NCBI GenBank assembly: GCA_937901465.1
Contig: CALGTU010000225.1
Span: 1 to 13,764, forward strand
Source: an uncultured Clostridia bacterium
Lineage (GTDB): Bacteria > Bacillota > Clostridia > Oscillospirales > Ruminococcaceae
DNA length: 13,764 nt
Direction of reading: 5' to 3'
A program made the translations under genes and the position numbers. Of the stretch, positions 1-4,814 are shown piece by piece; the first letter of the stretch is position 1; the number at the start of each line of letters is the position of its first letter. The notes under the pieces were generated by a model that searched no databases, was not told the origin of the DNA, and saw only the letters and a program-made list of their open reading frames with translations.

Positions 1-176
1 GATGCAGATAAAGGCCCATATAAAAATCCCGATATTGCAATAATAACGTCTTTCGCCTCATATTTAAGAAAATCAACTGCTGGAATGAATGGTATTCTTA
101 TCAAAAATACAGTAAGATAAGAAATAGCTGCCAACATCGAAAGAACAATCATTTTCTTGAGTTTTTCATTTTTCAT
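1..176 (-). CDS. ribU: RibU-type riboflavin ECF transporter S component (partial, N-terminus only)
   Basis: This is the substrate-binding membrane (S) component of an energy-coupling factor transporter that imports riboflavin together with EcfT and two EcfA ATPases. Only the first 58 codons are visible and the gene runs off the low end of the window. After a short basic start (MKNEKLKKM) there is a hydrophobic helix at about residues 9-27. The segment FLKYEAKDVIIAISGFLYGP at about residues 36-55 matches the region of RibU that reads FLK.D..D.P....G...GP. The ATG at 176 has an AGGAG ribosome binding site nine bases upstream. The assignment rests on this segment plus the FMN riboswitch and terminator directly upstream, which is the usual control of ribU in Firmicutes. 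Another S component is possible in principle, but the riboswitch makes riboflavin by far the likeliest substrate. Confidence 0.88.
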   Translation of the reverse strand, partial: MKNEKLKKMIVLSMLAAISYLTVFLIRIPFIPAVDFLKYEAKDVIIAISGFLYGPLSA

Positions 177-194
177 ATACTCTATCTCCTCTGA

Positions 195-231
195 AAAAAT
201 AAAAAACGCCCGCAAATATACCTTGCGGGCG
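195..231 (-). terminator. Intrinsic terminator of the FMN riboswitch expression platform
   Basis: On the minus strand a perfect 9-bp stem (CGCCCGCAA with TTGCGGGCG, plus-strand arms 207-215 and 223-231) encloses a 7-base loop. It is followed by TTTTTT, then A and another T-run. It lies between the FMN aptamer and the ribU start, so it should abort transcription when FMN is bound. The 5' arm contains CGCCC, which can pair with GGGCG at the 5' side of the aptamer (plus 366-370). That is a plausible antiterminator pairing when no ligand is bound; this pairing is inferred. Confidence 0.92.
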
Positions 232-256
232 CAAACAGACAATAAATCGCCTATTT

Positions 257-378
257 TTGTTTCTTCAATCCGGACTTTACCGTTGGTATCGGAATCTAAC
301 CGATTCTGCGCAAGCGCTCGTAGACTAACCTTTTAAGGCATTACTACCAGTGAGGAATTTCACCTCGCCCTGAAACAA
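257..378 (-). promoter_or_regulatory. FMN riboswitch (RFN element)
   Basis: The minus strand carries the conserved RFN core in order. First is a closing P1 helix TTGTTTC/GAAACAA (plus 372-378 and 257-263). Next come AGGGCGAGGTGAAATTCCTC, where GAGG/CCTC forms a hairpin around TGAAATT, and ACTGGTAGTAA. Then a variable GCGC-TT-GCGC hairpin, an ATCGG/CCGAT hairpin, and finally ACGGTAAAGTCCGGATTGAA. At about 122 bases it has a normal aptamer length. It sits in the leader of the ribU-like gene with an intrinsic terminator between, so it should act by FMN-induced transcription termination. The class call is firm; the exact switching helices are inferred. Confidence 0.95.
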
Positions 379-391
379 GTATCAATATTTA

Positions 392-397
392 ATTATA
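392..397 (-). promoter_or_regulatory. Putative -10 box of the ribU riboswitch transcript
   Basis: A perfect TATAAT on the minus strand would place the transcription start near plus 385, just ahead of the riboswitch P1 helix. No good -35 box lies 16-18 bases further upstream (TGAAGA at 17), so the full promoter is weak or relies on other contacts. Its position just after the upstream gene's stop codon fits a separate ribU transcript. Confidence 0.55.
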
Positions 398-404
398 TGC
401 AATA

Positions 405-833
405 TTATTCACAATCTTCACAATCTTCGCAATCGCATTCTTCAAGATCAAATTCAAGAAGTTCGTTGCAATTAGGGCAATTGATTGAACCGTCTTCGAT
501 CATATATTCATCAAGACAGATTGAATCACCACAGCTTGGGCAAACAACTTCATAAAGGAAATCGTCATCTGCACAATCACAGTCGCAATCGTCATCGCAG
601 CAATCACAATCACCGCCGTAAAGATCTTCTTCCACATCGCCAAGATCCTGGTCAATTGTATCAACGAGTTCTGTAATTTCATCAATTTCATCCTGAACCC
701 CTTCAATAACATCAGCCATTTCTGAAAGGATATCAGCCATCTGAAGTAAAACCTTACCTTCAGGTGTTGAATCGTTTATATCAAGACCTGACATAAGACC
801 ATTAAGATAAGCAACTTTTTCTGTAAGACTCAT
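405..833 (-). CDS. CD1247 N-terminal domain-type protein with zinc ribbon and Cys/acid clusters
   Basis: This is a small acidic protein of 142 residues and unknown function. Residues 1-70 (MSLTEKVAYLNGLMSGL, then a run through MADILSEMADVIEGVQDEID) look like the CD1247 N-terminal domain found in Clostridia; they should be helical and probably form a coiled coil. After it comes a Cys/Asp stretch (cysteines at 76, 78, 79, 83, 85 and 87). A zinc ribbon follows, with CPSC at 98-101 and CPNC at 119-122 (an extra Cys at 106). The tail is Cys/Glu-rich (133, 135, 138, 141). Metal binding is therefore likely, but no enzymatic motif is visible. The ATG at 833 has a strong GAGGAGG site seven bases upstream. 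It lies 34 bases after efp without a terminator, so it is probably co-transcribed with it. The family call is from memory of the N-terminal pattern; the function is unknown. Confidence 0.85.
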   Translation of the reverse strand: MSLTEKVAYLNGLMSGLDINDSTPEGKVLLQMADILSEMADVIEGVQDEIDEITELVDTIDQDLGDVEEDLYGGDCDCCDDDCDCDCADDDFLYEVVCPSCGDSICLDEYMIEDGSINCPNCNELLEFDLEECDCEDCEDCE

Positions 834-867
834 AATATTGCCTCCTCACTAAAAATCAATAGTAGAA

Positions 868-1425
868 TTAAACTCTTTCCATGTACTCGCCTGTACGAGT
901 GTCAATTCTGATTGTTTCACCCTGATCAATGAAAAGTGGAACCTTAATTTCAGCGCCTGTTTCAAGAACTGCGGGCTTTGTTGCGTTTGTAGCAGTATCA
1001 CCCTTGAAACCAGGATCTGTTTCTGTTACAACGAGTTCAACAAAGTTGGGGGGTTCAACAGCGAACACCTTGCCCTTGTATGAGCAAACCTTACATACCA
1101 TCTGTTCTTTAACAAACTTAAAGTTATCTGAAAGTTCAGAAGAACTGATAGGAACCTGTTCGTATGTTTCAGAGTCCATAAAGTAATAAAGGTCTCCGTC
1201 AGAATAAGAATATTCCATATCCTTTCTTTCAACAAAAGCTGTAGGGAATTTTGCTGAAGGGTTATAGCTCTTTTCAATTACCGCACCTGTAATAACATTC
1301 TTAATCTTTGTTCTTACAAATGCTGCGCCTTTACCAGGCTTAACATGCTGAAATTCAACAATCTGGAGAACATTTCCGTCTTCTTCGAAAGTAACTCCGT
1401 TTCTGAAATCTCCTGCTGTAATCAT
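868..1425 (-). CDS. efp: Elongation factor P
   Basis: EF-P binds ribosomes stalled between the P and E sites and helps form peptide bonds at polyproline stretches. The 185 residues match the family length and show its three beta-barrel domains: a KOW-like domain (about 1-63), a middle OB domain (about 68-128) and a C-terminal OB domain (about 130-185). The tip loop reads KPGKGAAF, with Lys32 at the position that carries a post-translational modification in many bacteria. No EpmA/EpmB-type modification gene is in this window. The C-terminal domain carries the signature around GDTATNATKPAVLETG and ends with RIDTRTGEYMERV. The start ATG has GGAGG six bases upstream. It follows the M24 peptidase gene by 70 bases and has its own promoter there; the aroQ-peptidase-efp order is the same as Bacillus yqhS-yqhT-efp. 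Confidence 0.98.
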   Translation of the reverse strand: MITAGDFRNGVTFEEDGNVLQIVEFQHVKPGKGAAFVRTKIKNVITGAVIEKSYNPSAKFPTAFVERKDMEYSYSDGDLYYFMDSETYEQVPISSSELSDNFKFVKEQMVCKVCSYKGKVFAVEPPNFVELVVTETDPGFKGDTATNATKPAVLETGAEIKVPLFIDQGETIRIDTRTGEYMERV

Positions 1426-1459
1426 AAGAAACCTCCGTATGTCATAATTTAATACTATT

Positions 1460-1488
1460 ATTGTACTTCATTTTACATAAAAAATCAA
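1460..1488 (-). promoter_or_regulatory. Promoter of efp
   Basis: On the minus strand, TTGATT (plus 1483-1488) and TACAAT (1460-1465) are separated by exactly 17 bases. This fits a sigma-A type promoter, in the 70-base gap between the peptidase gene and efp. The start would fall near plus 1453, giving a leader of about 28 bases that contains the GGAGG site. It would let efp be made independently of the upstream genes. Confidence 0.72.
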
Positions 1489-1495
1489 GTATTTT

Positions 1496-2608
1496 TTACA
1501 AAACAATCAATTCTTTAGAAAAATTCGTCAGATTATATACTTTCTCTTCTTTGATAGCAACTAAATCTTCTATTCTAACACCAAATTCACCAGGAAGATA
1601 TATTCCCGGTTCTATAGTGATTACCATTCTATCAAAGAGGGCTGAATTAACAAATCGTTTTTGAGGAGCAACTGATGGGATTTCGTGAATGTCCATTCCA
1701 ACCCCATGTCCTGTTGCGTGTCCAAATTTATCTCCATACCCTTGTTCGCTTATATAATCCCGTGCTGCAGCATCAATATCTTTAAGTTTCGATCTGAAAC
1801 CCACTTTTTCTAAAGCTTTCTTTTGAGCCTCGAGAACAATATTATAAACATTCAAATATTTTTCTGTCGGCGTTCCGAAAAATATATTTCGAGTCATATC
1901 GCTGCAATAGCCGTAATATTTTGCTCCACAATCGATAAGAATATTATTTCCTTTCTTAAGAGTCCTGTTTGAAGGAACTCCGTGTGGCTTTGATGAATTG
2001 CTACCAAAGAGAACTATTGTATCGAATGATGTTTTTTCAGCGCCAAACCGAGATATATATTCACAATATTTTGCCGCGAGATAACGTTCAGAAACTCCCT
2101 CTTGTATATCATTTTTTATAAGGCAATCAAGTGCTTGTTCAGAAATAAGTTGGGCTTTATGGATTTTAGATAACTCAGAATCACTTTTCTTAAGTCTTAA
2201 CGCCTTAATTGCTGAACTTACAAAATCACTATCGAGTATCTCGACGTTTGTAAAATCGTTTTTGAGTCTTCTGAATTCATTTACAGTAACATAGTCTGTT
2301 TCTATTCCGACTTTTGTAACTCCATGTTTTTCAAAACATTCAGAAAGTTGTTTTTTTCTATCTTTAAGAAGAACAACTTCACAATTAGTCGCTTCGCGGC
2401 AAGCATCTTCATAATATCTAGAATCAACAAAAAGATAACACCAGCCACCTGTTCGCACAGCAACCAGAATCGCTTCCGAAACATTTATATCAGTAAAGTA
2501 TCTTATATTCACATCAGATGTAATGACAACACAATCAACATATCCGTTATATTCAGCATATAAAGAATGTACACGGTTACCTATATGCCCGAAAGATGCA
2601 TCAGCCAT
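1496..2608 (-). CDS. M24 family aminopeptidase (Xaa-Pro peptidase, YqhT-like)
   Basis: This cytosolic dinuclear metallopeptidase of the pita-bread fold should remove the N-terminal residue from Xaa-Pro peptides. Residues 1-135 form the N-terminal creatinase-like domain and 145-370 the catalytic domain. All five metal ligands are visible: Asp226 (IDCGAKYYGYCSD), Asp237, His301 (GHATGHGVGMDIHE), Glu333 (TIEPGIY) and Glu347 (GVRIEDL). His209 (KPHG) and His308 also sit where the family has active-site histidines. At 370 residues it is close to YqhT/PepQ size, not the longer PepP. The ATG at 2608 lies eight bases inside the end of aroQ and has GGGGG six bases upstream, so the two are translationally coupled. 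Exact substrate range (Xaa-Pro versus dipeptidase) cannot be told from sequence alone. Confidence 0.93.
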   Translation of the reverse strand: MADASFGHIGNRVHSLYAEYNGYVDCVVITSDVNIRYFTDINVSEAILVAVRTGGWCYLFVDSRYYEDACREATNCEVVLLKDRKKQLSECFEKHGVTKVGIETDYVTVNEFRRLKNDFTNVEILDSDFVSSAIKALRLKKSDSELSKIHKAQLISEQALDCLIKNDIQEGVSERYLAAKYCEYISRFGAEKTSFDTIVLFGSNSSKPHGVPSNRTLKKGNNILIDCGAKYYGYCSDMTRNIFFGTPTEKYLNVYNIVLEAQKKALEKVGFRSKLKDIDAAARDYISEQGYGDKFGHATGHGVGMDIHEIPSVAPQKRFVNSALFDRMVITIEPGIYLPGEFGVRIEDLVAIKEEKVYNLTNFSKELIVL

Positions 2609-3044
2609 TGTTTTCCCCCTTAATATTTAAAAGTGCATCGATTGCAAGGCAATAACTATATTTTCCAAATCCTGCTATCTGACCTTTGCATACAGGAGCA
2701 ATCACCGATTTAGTTCTGAATTCATCTCTGCCGTGAATATTACTGAAATGAACTTCAACACAAGGAATGTTTACTGCTGATATAGCATCTCTTATAGCAT
2801 AACTATAATGGGTATACGCACCCGCGTTGATAACTATACCATCATAGACATCCAAAGCGGCATGGATTTTATCAATAATCTCACCTTCATGATTAGTCTG
2901 GATAATTTCAGCCTCAATCCCCTTTGATTTTGAATAATCATAAAGATAATTACATATATCCGAATAGGTTTCGCTTCCATAAATTCCTTTTTCGCGCATT
3001 CCTGTAAGGTTGATATTAGGTCCGTTAATAATAAGAAATTTCAT
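2601..3044 (-). CDS. aroQ: 3-dehydroquinate dehydratase, type II
   Basis: This enzyme converts 3-dehydroquinate to 3-dehydroshikimate in the shikimate pathway, which leads to chorismate and aromatic amino acids. Its 147 residues match the dodecameric type II family. Visible motifs are INGPNINLTGMREKGIYG at 6-23 (Arg17 and catalytic Tyr22), NHEGEIID at 51-58, NAGAYTHYSYAIRDA at 73-87 (Asn73 and His79), EVHFSNIHGRDEFR at 97-110 (catalytic His99 and Arg110) and the GFGKYSY turn near 125. The start at 3044 has AAGGGAG upstream. It lies 18 bases after the endonuclease IV-like gene and overlaps the peptidase gene by eight bases. No other shikimate gene is in the window, as in Bacillus where aroQ pairs with yqhT and efp. 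Confidence 0.97.
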   Translation of the reverse strand: MKFLIINGPNINLTGMREKGIYGSETYSDICNYLYDYSKSKGIEAEIIQTNHEGEIIDKIHAALDVYDGIVINAGAYTHYSYAIRDAISAVNIPCVEVHFSNIHGRDEFRTKSVIAPVCKGQIAGFGKYSYCLAIDALLNIKGENNG

Positions 3045-3062
3045 AAATAACTCCCTTCGAAA

Positions 3063-3917
3063 CTATCTTAAATTCATATAATAGTCTTTCATAGATTTCG
3101 CATCTATTCCCTGTGTTCCCGCACTTTCGCATATAAAAGTCGGAGATATTCCATAGCTATAAATCAATTCCATCAACGGCTCATATTCAGGGCCATAAAC
3201 AGTATCCTCAAAAGTAAGATGACGTTTTTCTCCTCCATTTTCAGTATATTCTATCTTACTAAAATGAGAATGGAATTCATTAAGTCTTGACTTTCCCAGT
3301 TTATTTTCTATAGTTTTCAATATAAATTCATAATCCTGTTTAGTTTTTGAATTACCAAAAGTTCTTGCATTAAGGTGTCCGAAATCGATGCAAGGAATAA
3401 AACTCTCATCAACCAAACAAAGTTCCATAACTTCGTTAAGATCTCCCAGTTGATTTACTTTACCCATAGTTTCAGGGCAACATCTTATATGAGAAAGACC
3501 TTCTAATACAAGTGCTTCTCTTGCTCTTTTCAAAGTATCTTTAGCAAGAGACAGCGCTTCTTCTCTTGACATTTTAGAACAAGATCCCGAATGTATAATT
3601 ATTCTTGTTCCGCCCAACCAATCAACTGCTCTTGCACTTTGAAGAATATAATCTATACTTTTATCTCGTTTTTCTTTTTCGACACTTGAAAGAGATATAA
3701 AATATGGTGCATGAAGAGACATTGTAATATTCTTTTCTTTAGCCTTTATGGCTATATTTCTTGCAAGTTCTTCTTTTATTCTTACGCCTTGACCACACTG
3801 ATACTCAAAACAATCTAGTCCTACATCGCAAAGATAATCAGGAATATCAAGAGAATTCTTATATCCCATTATTTTAAAATCTTCAGGAGTACCTGCAGGT
3901 CCGAAAATCGCTGTCAT
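3063..3917 (-). CDS. Endonuclease IV-like TIM-barrel protein (AP endonuclease family 2)
   Basis: The protein is 284 residues, the size of E. coli Nfo (endonuclease IV), which cuts DNA at abasic sites. It shows a TIM-barrel pattern with metal-site residues in order: His69 (LHAPYF), His109 (IHSG), Glu149 (CPETMG), Asp178 and His181 (CIDFGHLN), His216 (FHSHFS), His233 (KRHL) and Glu264 (CESAGTQG). These fall within a few positions of the Nfo ligands. The Nfo Asp that precedes the RH pair of the third zinc site appears to be Lys231 here, and the LENTAGQG and HLND stretches are altered. It may therefore be a diverged AP endonuclease or a related sugar-handling barrel protein. The ATG overlaps the yqeG stop codon by four bases (ATGA), indicating coupling, with GGAG nine bases upstream. 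The fold is sure; the activity is only probable. Confidence 0.82.
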   Translation of the reverse strand: MTAIFGPAGTPEDFKIMGYKNSLDIPDYLCDVGLDCFEYQCGQGVRIKEELARNIAIKAKEKNITMSLHAPYFISLSSVEKEKRDKSIDYILQSARAVDWLGGTRIIIHSGSCSKMSREEALSLAKDTLKRAREALVLEGLSHIRCCPETMGKVNQLGDLNEVMELCLVDESFIPCIDFGHLNARTFGNSKTKQDYEFILKTIENKLGKSRLNEFHSHFSKIEYTENGGEKRHLTFEDTVYGPEYEPLMELIYSYGISPTFICESAGTQGIDAKSMKDYYMNLR

Positions 3918-4423
3918 ACTTTTTTTCTCCTCGATTTGAAATCATGTTTTCTTGGAAGAAAAGGAGTTTCAAGTACACGTTTGAATCTAAAAAACAATCC
4001 ATCTTCCAGTTCGATAGGATAAACATAGATAGTTGGCATTCTTTTTATATTAGCACCAAGCATATCTGTAAAAATTTGGTCTCCGACTATCGCAACTTCG
4101 TTTTTAGAAAGTCGCATAGCTTTTCTTGCTTCATCTATCCCTTTAGTGAGCGGCTTTGCTCCGTCAGAAATAAAAGGTAGTTGTAGCATTTGAGCAAACG
4201 GTCTTACTCTATCATATTTATTATTCGAAACAATAACAAGAGGAATATCAGCGCTCTTCATAGCGTTTATCCAAGCAATAATGTATTTTGGAGGCTTAGG
4301 GTTGTTATGTGTAGTAAGTGTATTATCCAAATCCAGAATAAGCCCTTTTATTCCGTTTTGCCTAAGAAAAGCCGATGTTATCTCTGTTACTGTATTAAAA
4401 ACAAAAGTAGGTTTAAACAGCAT
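3914..4423 (-). CDS. yqeG: YqeG family HAD IIIA-type phosphatase
   Basis: This 169-residue cytosolic protein is a HAD-superfamily hydrolase of the YqeG family. Members are widespread in Firmicutes and their natural substrate is not firmly known. All four HAD motifs are visible: DLDNTL at 31-36 (nucleophile Asp31, acid/base Asp33), VSNN at 65-68, Lys90 in the KPLTKG stretch, and GDQIFTD at 114-120 (Asp115 and Asp120). The rest of the pattern, with no large cap, fits type III. The basic tail (KHDFKSRRKKV) ends in ATGA overlapping the next start. The ATG at 4423 has GAGGAGAA seven bases upstream. In Bacillus yqeG sits beside yqeH, aroE, yhbY and nadD; here leuS and rpsU separate it from that block. 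The rpsU terminator lies about 20 bases ahead of its start, so how it is transcribed is unclear. Confidence 0.93.
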   Translation of the reverse strand: MLFKPTFVFNTVTEITSAFLRQNGIKGLILDLDNTLTTHNNPKPPKYIIAWINAMKSADIPLVIVSNNKYDRVRPFAQMLQLPFISDGAKPLTKGIDEARKAMRLSKNEVAIVGDQIFTDMLGANIKRMPTIYVYPIELEDGLFFRFKRVLETPFLPRKHDFKSRRKKV

Positions 4424-4443
4424 TTTAAATTCTCCTCATAATG

Positions 4444-4472
4444 AAAAAGCGAGCAGAGAAAAAACTGCTCGC
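4444..4472 (-). terminator. Intrinsic terminator after rpsU
   Basis: On the minus strand GCGAGCAG and CTGCTCGC form a perfect 8-bp stem (plus arms 4465-4472 and 4449-4456) around an 8-base T-rich loop, followed by TTTTT. It begins eight bases after the rpsU stop codon, so it should end the S21 transcript. Its T-run ends only about 20 bases before the yqeG start codon. Confidence 0.9.
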
Positions 4473-4480
4473 CCTCATTG

Positions 4481-4657
4481 TTAGTTGTACTTACGCTTAC
4501 GCGCAGCTTCGGACTTTTTCTTACGCTTAACCGAAGGCTTTTCATAGTGTTCTCTTTTACGAACTTCAGCTATAACGCCATCTTTAGCGCAGCTTCTCTT
4601 AAAACGCTTAAGTGCTGTGTCAAGTGATTCGTTTTTACCAACACGGATTTCTGCCAT
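4481..4657 (-). CDS. rpsU: 30S ribosomal protein S21
   Basis: S21 is a small basic protein of the 30S subunit that sits near the anti-Shine-Dalgarno region and helps initiation. The reading frame encodes 58 residues starting MAEIRVGKNESLDTALKRFK and continuing through SCAKDGVIAEVRKREHYEKP to a very basic tail ending ARKRKYN. This is the normal Firmicute length and pattern. The start has GGGAGGG eight bases upstream. It is a single-gene unit: a strong promoter lies in the gap after leuS and an intrinsic terminator follows directly. The long leader (about 105 bases) includes a hairpin that may take part in control. Confidence 0.98.
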   Translation of the reverse strand: MAEIRVGKNESLDTALKRFKRSCAKDGVIAEVRKREHYEKPSVKRKKKSEAARKRKYN

Positions 4658-4702
4658 TTCTCATTCCCTCCCTTTGCCATTTGACAGAGGATTATATACC
4701 AG

Positions 4703-4730
4703 AAAAATCTGACACTATAAGTATCAAATT
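4703..4730 (-). promoter_or_regulatory. Hairpin with T-run in the rpsU leader
   Basis: In the rpsU leader RNA, AAUUUGAUAC and GUGUCAGAUU can form a 10-bp stem, two pairs being G-U, around the loop UUAUA. It is followed by a run of five U (overlapping the stem end). A second short hairpin, CAGA-UUUU-UCUG, overlaps its 3' arm and would compete with it. This looks like a weak attenuator or a leader-control structure, but it is AU-rich and could be chance. Confidence 0.4.
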
Positions 4731-4769
4731 ATGGTAACAAAATATTCATATCTTAATGATACAAAAATT

Positions 4770-4799
4770 ATTATACACCATAATCATATAAATTGTCAA
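4770..4799 (-). promoter_or_regulatory. Strong promoter of rpsU
   Basis: On the minus strand a perfect TTGACA (plus 4794-4799) and a perfect TATAAT (4770-4775) are separated by 18 bases. They lie 16 bases beyond the leuS stop codon. The start would be near plus 4763, giving a leader of about 105 bases ahead of rpsU. Both boxes match the sigma-A consensus exactly, as expected for a ribosomal protein gene. Confidence 0.9.
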
Positions 4800-4814
4800 G
4801 TGGTTTTTAAAAAA

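Noticed and set aside
485..676. Plus-strand His/Arg/Asn-rich frame opposite the Cys-rich protein
   Set aside because: Its composition mirrors the Asp/Cys repeat codons on the minus strand; no binding site or homology pattern.
500..712. Overlapping minus-strand frame with membrane-like translation inside the CD1247-type gene
   Set aside because: It is an out-of-frame reading of a gene with strong family features and its own binding site; no site for this frame.
4690..4695. Second TATAAT-like box close to the rpsU start
   Set aside because: It has no -35 box at a suitable distance, and a consensus promoter exists farther upstream.
4681..4709. TTGACA on the plus strand upstream of the rpsU start
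   Set aside because: No -10 box follows at 16-18 bases, and there is no plus-strand gene downstream. The real promoter lies on the minus strand at 4770-4799.
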